A stretch of 64,000 bases of DNA, from contig JBKBNI010000003.1 of assembly GCA_046295455.1 (NCBI GenBank), forward strand, positions 186,001 through 250,000. The letters run 5' to 3'. The position numbers were made by a program, and so were the translations under genes. Of the stretch, positions 9,310 through 17,778 are shown one piece after another. This DNA is from Thermaurantimonas sp046295455. Its GTDB lineage: Bacteria; Bacteroidota; Bacteroidia; Flavobacteriales; Schleiferiaceae. Within the stretch, counting starts at the first letter, position 1. The number at the start of each line of letters is the position of its first letter. Below the pieces are notes generated by a model. It was not told the DNA's origin and did not search any database. It worked only from the letters and a program-made list of their open reading frames with translations.

Positions 9310-10446
9310 ATGGAGAATGATCGCAATGAACTGGACCACCTCTTTAAACAGGCATTTTCACGGCTGGAAGTCAACCCGCCAGACGAAAATATTGCCTGGA
9401 AGAAGATGCAAGAAAAGCTTCACAGAAAGAAAATTCGTTCACTGATCTTCCAGGGTGTTGGAGCCGGATTTATTGGCCTGATTGTACTGCTTCTGAATTT
9501 TAAAGATCACGTACTTCTCCCCTATTCAGACCTTTACAATACACAGCCTTCAATGCCCGAAGTTCGTTTTGAAACCGATCAACCTACTGCTCTGGAGGTC
9601 ACAGCAGAGGATGCATCCGAAAAAACATCAACCCCTACATTCGTCCGGCTAAATGCTCGCGACTTAAAGCAATCAGATGAAATTCGCTTACAAGAAGATT
9701 TTTCTGAAGATGAAATTGCTTTTAGGGAAGCTGGGCAGGTTGTATTGCCAGTAAGATCTGGAGTTCTGAAAGATCACTCTCCCACAGAAAAGAGAACACT
9801 CCAGGAAATGAAACTACCCTCCCCTTCTCTCAGGAAAAAATCTCCTTTACGCTATGCCCTAACCATAGGCTACATGATCCACAATCATTGGGTCGAAAAT
9901 GGTAGCTTTATGGGAAATAATCTGCCTTCGGTGGGTGTACTTGTCTCTAAAAATATTCATCCAAATGTGGAACTGATGACAGGGCTCAGATACGTCCAGC
10001 GAAATAATATGGCGTATAAAACGTTTTCAAAAATCCGGGAAGTATACAATCAGGAAGAGCTCAACCTGTACACTTTATATGTCAATGGTACTCACTGGGC
10101 GGAAATTCCCATTGGAATTCACTGCTTTCTCCCGGATAGGAAAGTGTATTTCGGTGCCTTTCTGACCACAGATGTGCTCCTGTATCAAAGTGCAAAACTC
10201 GGCGTGAAGACGCAAATACCCGCTCTGGGTTTTGAATCGGAGGAGCGTCTCAAAAGAGCATGGAACTACGACTCAGGGATTCCCCGCGTTACGATGGGAT
10301 TTCGGACAGAATTAGGGACATTTCTCAGCCCGAAAAGTACATGGAACCTTTTTGCCAAGGTAAGCCCTTACAGCGGAGAACCAAGTGGCCGGACAAATAA
10401 AAATATTGGGTTCGACCTCGGAATTGAATGGAGATACTGCTTCTGA
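9310..10446 (+). CDS. Anti-sigma-like membrane protein with C-terminal barrel-like domain
   Basis: 378 residues in three parts: a charged N-terminal stretch of about 42 residues (DHLFKQAFSRLEVNPPDENIAWKKMQ), one membrane helix at about 43-64, a polar linker to about 170, and about 200 residues of alternating aromatic and polar strands like an outer-membrane beta-barrel (ALTIGYMIHNHW, VELMTGLRYVQR, VYFGAFLTTDVLLY, ending GIEWRYCF). The position 2 bases after an ECF sigma gene argues that the N-terminus binds the sigma factor. How one chain could span the inner membrane and also hold a barrel fold is unclear; cleavage or a soluble barrel-like domain are options. Confidence 0.65.
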   Translation: MENDRNELDHLFKQAFSRLEVNPPDENIAWKKMQEKLHRKKIRSLIFQGVGAGFIGLIVLLLNFKDHVLLPYSDLYNTQPSMPEVRFETDQPTALEVTAEDASEKTSTPTFVRLNARDLKQSDEIRLQEDFSEDEIAFREAGQVVLPVRSGVLKDHSPTEKRTLQEMKLPSPSLRKKSPLRYALTIGYMIHNHWVENGSFMGNNLPSVGVLVSKNIHPNVELMTGLRYVQRNNMAYKTFSKIREVYNQEELNLYTLYVNGTHWAEIPIGIHCFLPDRKVYFGAFLTTDVLLYQSAKLGVKTQIPALGFESEERLKRAWNYDSGIPRVTMGFRTELGTFLSPKSTWNLFAKVSPYSGEPSGRTNKNIGFDLGIEWRYCF

Positions 10447-10451
10447 ATGCT

Positions 10452-11039
10452 ATGAAAAAATACCTCTTTGTCTGCATATCGATTTTGTCATTCGTGACAA
10501 ATAGCTGCAGAAAAATGGACCCACTGCCCGGCGATGCGATCGACTACCCTTTGATTCTCAGTTGGGAGGAAGACAGCGTCTCTCATTCCTATCAGGTAGG
10601 TAAAAATGCTCTTTTTTCGAGGAGTTTTGTGTTGATCGCACCGGATGGATACCGGATTTTTGTATACGATTTTTATATCACCAATGACTTGCTCATCCGA
10701 TTTTCTTTGGTCAGTGATGAAATAAACGAAAATGTAGAAGCCGATCTCGAGCAAACCTTAAGAAACGGTCGCGCGATTCCCTTTACCTCAGCAGACACCC
10801 TCTCCCCAGGCACTGTAGCCATAGAGTTTATCGAAAACAATCAGGTATTCCGAACATCAAACATAGCGGACAATCAAGAAAAGAACCTGACCCTTCTGAA
10901 TGTAAAAAGAATTCAAATCTCCGAAAAGTACTTTTTCGAAGCAAGCATATCATTTGGCTGCTTTATTCAAAATCTAAGGGATAATTCCGTCACAGAACTA
11001 AGAAATGGTCAAGGCCGGATAGCTTTCCGCTACAAATAA
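10452..11039 (+). CDS. Putative lipoprotein of the sigma-factor locus
   Basis: 195 residues from the ATG at 10452, five bases after the preceding stop. The start MKKYLFVCISILSFVTNSC ends in a weak lipobox (TNSC) with the cysteine at residue 19. The rest is soluble and beta-rich, with no domain I recognise. An alternative upstream start at 10428 would hide the signal peptide. Its place after the sigma/anti-sigma pair suggests a cell-surface role connected with the signal, but no function can be assigned. Confidence 0.75.
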   Translation: MKKYLFVCISILSFVTNSCRKMDPLPGDAIDYPLILSWEEDSVSHSYQVGKNALFSRSFVLIAPDGYRIFVYDFYITNDLLIRFSLVSDEINENVEADLEQTLRNGRAIPFTSADTLSPGTVAIEFIENNQVFRTSNIADNQEKNLTLLNVKRIQISEKYFFEASISFGCFIQNLRDNSVTELRNGQGRIAFRYK

Positions 11040-11112
11040 TCTGATTGCTTAACATATTATTTGCACCATCTGAGGTTTCTCATCCCCTATCTTAGCAAGA
11101 TTTGCAGAAAAA

Positions 11113-12135
11113 ATGAAAATTTCAAAAAATGCACGTATAGCCGCAGGAGTCGTCTTATTGAGCGGGTTGTTGATTTTTTTTCTGGTAAGAATACCACCCA
11201 AAGATGACCTCGAGTTTCTTAAGGCAGATTATACTTTCCACATCGAAGATACGGCTGCGATCGATAAAATTATCATCTCCGACAAAACACCCAACTCCGT
11301 CACATTAGTCCGAAAACCTTCCGGTTGGGAGACAGAAAGCGGCAGACCGGTCAGGAAAGATGCCATAGAAATACTGCTCGAAACGATCTATCGCATGCGA
11401 CTAAAAAATTTTGTGCCGGAGTCGGCTCGAGATGTGGTTCTACGGCGTATGTCAAGCGCCGGAAAAGAAGTCAGGATTTATTCCGGCAGAAAACTTCTGC
11501 GCCACTTCTACGTCGGTACCGAAACCATGGATGAAATGGGCACTTATATGATGCTGAAAGACGGTAAAAATCCCTATGCCATCTTTATTCCGGGGTTTAA
11601 CGGTTTTTTATCAACTCGATTTTTTGCCAACGAAGCACTATGGCTAAAAAAAACCATCTGGGGGTATGACAACCTGGAAATCTACAAAGTGTCTTACACC
11701 AACTACGATGAGCCGGAAAACTCTTTTATACTTGAAGCAAAAGACGGATTCAAATTGCATACCCCTGCCGGACAAACCATTCCAGCAGACACAATCAAAT
11801 CAGCCATTTACCTGGCAGGTTTTCGCACCGTAGAATACGAAGGCGCAATACTGCCACAAGACCCAATATACAACCGTCAGGATTCGTTGAAGGCTTCTGT
11901 GCCGGCTTTTGAAATAACGGCCTGGAAAAAAGACGGAGCCTGGAAAAAACTTACGACCTACCACATCAAGGCAAGTGAAGAATCAGCTGAACTTTACACC
12001 CACATGGGCCAATATGATCCCGACCGCCTGCATGCTTTTATTACCGATCATACCGGCAACGAGTACTTCGTACTTGTGCAGTATTATGGTCTATCGCCTG
12101 TACTCTTTACCCTTCATGATCTGAAAGCGCGGTAA
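11113..12135 (+). CDS. DUF4340-like membrane-anchored protein
   Basis: 340 residues: a membrane anchor at about 10-26, then a long periplasmic part. The repeated pattern of short beta-strand units (IDKIIISDKTPNSVTLVRKPSGWE, then a second unit with VGTETMDEMGTYMML, and WLKKTIW) is that of DUF4340, a family often found next to ABC transporter or gliding genes; no such neighbour is present here. Function unknown. It has its own upstream gap of 73 bases with a weak TATTATTTG box near 11056. Confidence 0.7.
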   Translation: MKISKNARIAAGVVLLSGLLIFFLVRIPPKDDLEFLKADYTFHIEDTAAIDKIIISDKTPNSVTLVRKPSGWETESGRPVRKDAIEILLETIYRMRLKNFVPESARDVVLRRMSSAGKEVRIYSGRKLLRHFYVGTETMDEMGTYMMLKDGKNPYAIFIPGFNGFLSTRFFANEALWLKKTIWGYDNLEIYKVSYTNYDEPENSFILEAKDGFKLHTPAGQTIPADTIKSAIYLAGFRTVEYEGAILPQDPIYNRQDSLKASVPAFEITAWKKDGAWKKLTTYHIKASEESAELYTHMGQYDPDRLHAFITDHTGNEYFVLVQYYGLSPVLFTLHDLKAR

Positions 12136-12187
12136 ACACCCGGGTGAAAATACTTGTTATGCATGCATATAAATTTCAAATAATGAA

Positions 12188-12206
12188 GCGAAAGTGATAC
12201 TTTCGC
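12188..12206 (+). other. Short perfect hairpin before etfB
   Basis: GCGAAAGT and ACTTTCGC form an 8-bp stem with the 3-base loop GAT, 31 bases before the etfB ATG. No U-run follows, so it is not an ordinary terminator. It may structure the etfB leader or be a protein-binding site. Confidence 0.5.
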
Positions 12207-12237
12207 ATCCAAGTGTAACAATTTAAACGATAGGAAG

Positions 12238-12984
12238 ATGAAAGTATTGGTTTGCATAAGCCACGTGCCTGACACGACCTCTAAAATCAACTTTACGAAC
12301 AACAATACTGAGTTTGATAAAAACGGTGTGACATTTGTCATTAATCCATATGACGAATTTGGCTTGACCCGGGCCATCTGGCTTCAGGAAAAACAAGGGG
12401 CACACATCACCGTAATCAACGTTGGAAAAAGTGAAACAGAACCCACTCTGCGCAAAGCACTGGCAATCGGAGCTAACGACGCCATACGGGTAGACGCAGA
12501 GCCAACAGATGCATGGTTTGTCGCCTCAGAGATCGCATTTCATGCCAAAGAAGGGGGCTATGACCTTATCATAGCAGGCCGTGAATCCATTGATTACAAC
12601 GGGTCTCAGGTTCCGGGGATGGTAGCCGCTATGCTTGGATGGCCATTTGTAAATGCCTGCATCGGCTTGGAAGTAGATGCCGAAAAGGCCACCGTGATCA
12701 GAGAAATAGATGGCGGAAAAGAAAAATCTCAAATACACCTGCCTGCAGTGATTGCTGGTCAGAAAGGCCTCGTAGAAGAGAGCGACCTGCGTATTCCGAA
12801 TATGAGAGGTATTATGCAGGCACGCACAAAACCCCTGAAAGTTGTACCTCCTACCACAAATGAATTCAAAACCAAAGCCGTATTGTATGAAAAACCGGCT
12901 CCCAAAGCAGCCGTGAAAATGATAGACCCCGACAACATCGAAGAGTTGGTGCGACTGCTCCATGAAGAAGCCAAAGTCATTTAA
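12238..12984 (+). CDS. etfB: Electron transfer flavoprotein, beta subunit
   Basis: 248 residues. EtfB forms the heterodimer with EtfA that carries electrons from acyl-CoA dehydrogenases to the membrane quinone pool. The family features are the start MKVLVCISHVPDT, NPYDEFGLTRA, the nucleotide-binding region AGRESIDYNGSQVPGMVAAMLG, and LPAVIAGQKGLVEES followed by IPNMRGIMQARTKPL. It starts immediately after an AGGAAG purine stretch. etfA follows after 32 bases. No dehydrogenase gene is in the window. Confidence 0.95.
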   Translation: MKVLVCISHVPDTTSKINFTNNNTEFDKNGVTFVINPYDEFGLTRAIWLQEKQGAHITVINVGKSETEPTLRKALAIGANDAIRVDAEPTDAWFVASEIAFHAKEGGYDLIIAGRESIDYNGSQVPGMVAAMLGWPFVNACIGLEVDAEKATVIREIDGGKEKSQIHLPAVIAGQKGLVEESDLRIPNMRGIMQARTKPLKVVPPTTNEFKTKAVLYEKPAPKAAVKMIDPDNIEELVRLLHEEAKVI

Positions 12985-13016
12985 TATTAATCTTGAAATT
13001 TTTAAAATAAACGAAA

Positions 13017-13979
13017 ATGAGTGTACTGGTATTTGTAGAGACCTGGGATGGAAAGTTCAAGAAAGCATCTTTCGAAGCTGCTTCCTATGCTTCAAGGCTT
13101 GCCTCATTGTATGGGACAAAAGCCAATGCAGTGGTTATAAACGGGAAAGATGATTTATCTTCATTGGGAAAATATGGGATTGACCGCATTTTTTCTATTG
13201 AAGATTCTGGATTGTCAGATTTTAACAACTACAAATTTGCTGAAATTATATCCAAAATCGCTAAAGACACAGCCGCCAGGGTGGTCGTTATATCCGGAAC
13301 ATTTACCGGTAAGATGATTACACCTCTTGTAGCTGTAAACCTCAGCGCTGCGCCGATAACCAACGTAGTAGCAGACCCGGAGTCCATCTCTCCCTTAAAA
13401 ATTAAAAGGAGTTGTTTTTCAAACAAAGGCTTTGTATATTATGAAAGCCAGGCTGAAATCTCAGTTGTATCCATCGTTCCGAATGCTCTCGGCATATCGG
13501 AGCAACCCGGCCAGGCTACAGTCGAACTTATTTCTATCACGCCTGAAACCAAGGTCTCAGTAGAAATCCTGGAAATAGATCGCGCAAAAGGCAAAATTCC
13601 ACTACCTGAAGCAGAAAGAGTAGTCTCCGCCGGTCGAGGACTAAAAGCGCCGGAAAACTGGACATTGATCGAAGAACTGGCAGAAGTGTTAGACGCCAGT
13701 ACAGCCTGCTCCAAGCCGGTAAGCGATATGCATTGGAGACCTCACAGCGAACACGTCGGACAAACAGGCATAACCATCAATCCTCAACTTTACATCGCTA
13801 TTGGAATATCCGGAGCAATACAACACCTGGCTGGAGTAAGCGGATCGAAAACCATCGTAGTCATCAACAGCGATCCCGAGGCTCCTTTCTTCAAAGCCGC
13901 TGATTATGGTGTCGTAGGTGATGCGTTTAAAGTAGTACCTGCTCTTACACAAGCGTTAAAAAATTTTAAAGCACAATGA
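13017..13979 (+). CDS. etfA: Electron transfer flavoprotein, alpha subunit
   Basis: 320 residues, partner of EtfB. The C-terminal FAD-binding domain is clear: GRGLKAPENW, then VGQTGITINPQLYIAIGISG, QHLAGVSGSKTIVVIN and DPEAPFFKAADYGVVGD. The N-terminal half has the expected alpha/beta fold pattern. It lies 32 bases after etfB and 17 bases before the nuclease-family gene. Length and motifs are normal. Confidence 0.95.
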   Translation: MSVLVFVETWDGKFKKASFEAASYASRLASLYGTKANAVVINGKDDLSSLGKYGIDRIFSIEDSGLSDFNNYKFAEIISKIAKDTAARVVVISGTFTGKMITPLVAVNLSAAPITNVVADPESISPLKIKRSCFSNKGFVYYESQAEISVVSIVPNALGISEQPGQATVELISITPETKVSVEILEIDRAKGKIPLPEAERVVSAGRGLKAPENWTLIEELAEVLDASTACSKPVSDMHWRPHSEHVGQTGITINPQLYIAIGISGAIQHLAGVSGSKTIVVINSDPEAPFFKAADYGVVGDAFKVVPALTQALKNFKAQ

Positions 13980-13996
13980 TGAATTAAATTTGCACC

Positions 13997-14602
13997 ATGA
14001 CGAAGGTGCAACTTTTTCTCAAAGGACTCTCCTACAGCCAGACTCATTCGGGTGCCTATGCATTGGTGCTGGGCGAAGATGAGCAAAACAGAAGACTCCC
14101 GATAATAATAGGGGGTTTCGAGGCCCAAAGTATTGCCATTGCTGTGGAGCATGATATGAATCTTCCGAGACCTCTGACGCATGATTTGTTTAAAAAATTT
14201 GCAGACACATTTGATATAGAGATATCGGAAGTAGTAATCCACAAGTTGGAGGAAGGCGTATTTTATTCATATATCGTCTGTCATCAGGGTGATCGGGAAG
14301 AATTGCTCGATGCCCGACCATCAGATGCCGTGGCACTGGCCATACGCTTTAAATGTCCCATCTACACCACAGAAGAAATTCTGGAAAAAGCCGGTGTCGT
14401 CATGGACGAACCGGATCAGGTCTCTCCAAGGCAAAAACAAGAGGCGTCTAATCCACCTTCTGCATCCTCTCCGCAAAACCTCAGCAACAAGTCCATAGAT
14501 CAATTAAAAAAGTTGCTTCAAAAAGCCGTAGAAGCAGAAGATTACGAGCAGGCTGCACGCATACGGGATGAAATGGGAAAAAGAGGTTACTCAGGCATGT
14601 AA
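13997..14602 (+). CDS. Bifunctional nuclease family protein with UVR motif
   Basis: 201 residues. The N-terminal 130 form a DUF151/BFN domain (GAYALVLGEDEQNRRLPIIIGGFEAQSIAIAVE, then DARPSDAVALAIRFKCPIY). After a linker rich in Ser and Pro the C-terminus carries a UvrB/UvrC-type motif (LKKLLQKAVEAEDYEQAARIRDEM) used for protein contacts in repair factors. A plant member has been reported to cleave both DNA and RNA; the role of the bacterial form is not settled. The ATG at 13997 is where homologues begin. Confidence 0.85.
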   Translation: MTKVQLFLKGLSYSQTHSGAYALVLGEDEQNRRLPIIIGGFEAQSIAIAVEHDMNLPRPLTHDLFKKFADTFDIEISEVVIHKLEEGVFYSYIVCHQGDREELLDARPSDAVALAIRFKCPIYTTEEILEKAGVVMDEPDQVSPRQKQEASNPPSASSPQNLSNKSIDQLKKLLQKAVEAEDYEQAARIRDEMGKRGYSGM

Positions 14603-14655
14603 CACAATTGATTCTTTATCCTTTCCTTTACCTCGTATTAACTTACTGTAAAAGT

Positions 14656-16185
14656 ATGCCCTGTAACCTGCCCCTCAAATCTTTTTGGATTTTTTGTATT
14701 GTGTTACTTCAGGTTCTGCCAATGAGCCTCAAGGGCATGTTGGATTCAGATGATTCATCTTCAGAGGTTTCATCGTACCCCCTTACGGCTGTGAGTCCTG
14801 ATTCTCTTTCCGGAGAAGGGCCTGGGGTCTCCTCGGATTCGCAGAAGGCAGACCTATCGTCCTCTATCAAGTCGCTCGAAACCTACCAATTTTCATTTAA
14901 AACGCTGGGGCGGGGAATTCTTGGCATTGCTGTGCTGCTGCTGCTTGGATTTCTACTGTCAAAAGATCGCAAAAACATCAACTGGGCGCTTATTGCCAAG
15001 GGATTGATCATACAGGCAGTCATCGCGATAGCCGTACTCAAATTGCCCTGGGTGCAATCCGGGGTCAATTTCATCAGCCAAAAATTTGTACTGCTCCTTT
15101 CTTTTACTCAAAACGGCGCTAAATTTTTGTTTGGAGACATTATCCAAAACACAGAGACCTTTGGATTCATTTTCGCTTTTCAGGTTCTTCCCACAGTCAT
15201 ATTCTTTTCAGCTCTTACAAGTCTTTTGTTCTATTTTGGTATTCTGCAGAAAGTAGTTTATGCCTTTGCCTGGTTTATGAAGTACACCCTGCGGCTAAGC
15301 GGTGCCGAGAGTTTGTCTGCAGCTGGAAACATATTCCTCGGCCAGACAGAATCCCCATTGCTTGTCAAGCCTTATTTAAGCCGAATGACGCGTTCGGAAC
15401 TTCTCTGTGTGATGACCGGGGGAATGGCGACCATAGCCGGTGGAGTGCTTGCTGCTTATATCGGTTTTCTCGGCGGAAATGACCCTGAACTTCAGGTATT
15501 CTTCGCCAAACATCTCATCACGGCATCTGTATTGGCAGCACCCGGTGCCATCGTGGCAGCAAAACTCCTGCTTCCCGAGACAGATACCTTTTCAGAAGAA
15601 ATGAACATTGAAAAAAATAAAATCGGCTCCAATGCCCTTGAAGCTCTCGCCAATGGCACGGCTGATGGCCTCAGACTCGCCATCAATGTGGCTGCAATGC
15701 TTCTGGTATTTATCTCTTTGATTGCCCTCGTTAATCATATATTGATAAATGCCATTGGCGAGATTGGAGGTTTAAATGAGCATATTCAGCGACTAACCCA
15801 TGGGCAGTACAAGGGCCTTTCCCTTCAATTTGTGCTGGGATACACCCTTGCGCCACTCACCTGGCTGATGGGGGTAAACGGGCCCGACATTGTGCTGGTC
15901 GGACAATTACTCGGTGAAAAGTCGATTTTAAATGAATTTGTGGCATATGTATCCATGAGCGAAATCATTCAATCCGGCGGCTTTGTTTATTCAAAGTCTG
16001 TGGTCATCTCTACCTACATTTTATGCGGATTTGCCAATTTCGCCAGCATTGGCATCCAGATCGGAGGCATTGGCGCATTGGCCCCCAACCGCCGGAGTGA
16101 CCTGAGCAAACTCGGTATTTATGCGTTGATCGGCGGAAATCTTGCCTCTATGTTTACCGCGACCATTGTAGGGATTTTAATCTGA
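14656..16185 (+). CDS. CNT-family (NupC-like) nucleoside transporter with N-terminal extension
   Basis: 509 residues from the ATG at 14656; an in-frame TTG at 14608 is possible. The last 400 residues are a concentrative nucleoside transporter driven by Na+ or H+: GAESLSAAGNIFLGQTESPLLVKPYL, MTGGMATIAGGVLAAYIG and the C-terminal LAPNRRSDLSKLGIYALIGGNLAS are hallmarks. In front lie about 85 extra residues: a signal-like helix (about 8-25) and a Ser-rich acidic stretch (LDSDDSSSEVSS and following). E. coli NupC, near 400 residues, lacks this. The extension probably faces the periplasm. Confidence 0.9.
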   Translation: MPCNLPLKSFWIFCIVLLQVLPMSLKGMLDSDDSSSEVSSYPLTAVSPDSLSGEGPGVSSDSQKADLSSSIKSLETYQFSFKTLGRGILGIAVLLLLGFLLSKDRKNINWALIAKGLIIQAVIAIAVLKLPWVQSGVNFISQKFVLLLSFTQNGAKFLFGDIIQNTETFGFIFAFQVLPTVIFFSALTSLLFYFGILQKVVYAFAWFMKYTLRLSGAESLSAAGNIFLGQTESPLLVKPYLSRMTRSELLCVMTGGMATIAGGVLAAYIGFLGGNDPELQVFFAKHLITASVLAAPGAIVAAKLLLPETDTFSEEMNIEKNKIGSNALEALANGTADGLRLAINVAAMLLVFISLIALVNHILINAIGEIGGLNEHIQRLTHGQYKGLSLQFVLGYTLAPLTWLMGVNGPDIVLVGQLLGEKSILNEFVAYVSMSEIIQSGGFVYSKSVVISTYILCGFANFASIGIQIGGIGALAPNRRSDLSKLGIYALIGGNLASMFTATIVGILI

Positions 16186-16298
16186 TGTCCATCTACGGGA
16201 GGTTACCCCGATCATTTTATCAATATTATTTACACGATTTCTTAACACAGCTGAATCATTATACTTAGATTTACAGCCTGTATTGTAGCTTGAATCTT

Positions 16299-17765
16299 AT
16301 GAATATTTCTGTTGAAAAACAACTACCCGAGGGAGATATATTGTGTTTTATACCGTACAAATCTGACGAAACATTATTAAAAAAGGTTCTTTCTTCTTTA
16401 TCAGTTTTTCATACGGATACTCTCAGATTTCTTTCAAAATCTTCAACCAAGGAGTTTACTATACCGTCGGAGGGAAGACTTTTTCTGTTCATCAAGATAG
16501 AAGGCGAGTCCTTTGGCCCTCTTATGCGGAAATTCAGAAAAGTCGCGAGAAGTTATCGTGAATATCCGGTAAGACACTGGGCATTGTACGCCTTGCACAT
16601 AGAATCTCCGGACGAGTGCGAACAATTGAGCCGGGCCTTTATACACGGCTGTATCACCTCTACCCAAAACCTTGGCAAAAACAAAACAACCACCGATTTT
16701 GATCACTCATTGTGTGAGGAGGGGGCTTCACTGACCATCATTTCCCATTTCGAAGACCACCTGCGCACAAAAATAAATTCCTTCCAATCGGTTGCGAAGG
16801 CCCATCTGAATGCAATGATTCTTGGAAATTCTCCGTCTAACAAAAAGGATGTGAATTATATGGCCGCGTACTGCAAGGTGTTGGCTGAAAAGCACTCACT
16901 GGAAATCGAACTGTTTGATCATGAAAGGCTAGAACTCGAAGGATTCAAAGCCTTGCTGGCCGTCAACAGAGGTAGTGAGACACCTGCTAAAATGGTCATT
17001 CTTAAGTACAACTTAAGCGCAACTCACCTGCCACTAGTGGGGTTGATCGGCAAGGGTGTATTGTTTGACACTGGCGGTATTAATCTTAAGCCATCCGAAA
17101 ATCTCTTTCTGATGAAAAGTGATATGTGTGGAGCTGCTGCCGTACTTGGAGCCATCGAAGCTATAGCCGCCACCAAATGTAATGCCCGGGTAGTGGTGGC
17201 TATTCCGCTTACCGATAATGCCATCGATGCCAAAAGCACAAAACCGGGAGATGTGATTGGCTCTTACAACGGAAAGACCATTGAGGTGATAGATACAGAT
17301 GCCGAAGGCCGCTTGTGTCTGGCCGATGCGATTAGCTACATCTGCCGCACCTACAGGCCTGATTATTTGATTGATGTGGCCACCCTTACGGGTTCTGCAG
17401 CCAGGGCGCTCGGCATACACTACGCAGCGCTATTTAGCACTTCGGACCAGCTTACTGATATGCTAAGAAATGTTGGAAACACAATTGGTGAAAAGCTGTG
17501 GCCTATGCCTATGGATCCAGACTACAAGGAAGATCTACATTCGGACGTAGCGGATCTGGCTAATTTTTCAAACAAACCAACCGCGGGAGCAATCAGTGCT
17601 GCGCTGTTTCTCCAGGAATTTGTTGAAAACACCCCGCATTGGGCACACATCGACATTGCCGGTACGGCATTTACTTCATCTGAATTTGGCAAGCAGCGCA
17701 CCGCCACCGGATTTGGTGCTCTACTGCTGTATTCCTTTGTCCACGCGCTTGAATCGTCTCACTAA
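16299..17765 (+). CDS. Leucyl aminopeptidase (M17)
   Basis: 488 residues from the ATG at 16299 (a TTG nine bases earlier is in frame but less likely). The C-terminal catalytic domain has the two-metal motifs: GKGVLFDTGGINLKPSENLFLMKSDMCGAAAVLG with the lysine of GKG at about 250, and the signature DTDAEGRL near 331. The N-terminal domain is divergent, as is common. The enzyme removes N-terminal residues from peptides in the cytoplasm. The ATP-grasp gene starts 13 bases after the stop and may be read through from it. Confidence 0.93.
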   Translation: MNISVEKQLPEGDILCFIPYKSDETLLKKVLSSLSVFHTDTLRFLSKSSTKEFTIPSEGRLFLFIKIEGESFGPLMRKFRKVARSYREYPVRHWALYALHIESPDECEQLSRAFIHGCITSTQNLGKNKTTTDFDHSLCEEGASLTIISHFEDHLRTKINSFQSVAKAHLNAMILGNSPSNKKDVNYMAAYCKVLAEKHSLEIELFDHERLELEGFKALLAVNRGSETPAKMVILKYNLSATHLPLVGLIGKGVLFDTGGINLKPSENLFLMKSDMCGAAAVLGAIEAIAATKCNARVVVAIPLTDNAIDAKSTKPGDVIGSYNGKTIEVIDTDAEGRLCLADAISYICRTYRPDYLIDVATLTGSAARALGIHYAALFSTSDQLTDMLRNVGNTIGEKLWPMPMDPDYKEDLHSDVADLANFSNKPTAGAISAALFLQEFVENTPHWAHIDIAGTAFTSSEFGKQRTATGFGALLLYSFVHALESSH

Positions 17766-17778
17766 AATCCCCCTTTAC

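Noticed and set aside
13985..13992. TAAATTTG as a promoter of the bifunctional nuclease gene
   Set aside because: It matches TAnnTTTG but lies only 4 bases before the ATG at 13997, so the transcript would start at or after the initiation codon; the gene is likely read with etfA.
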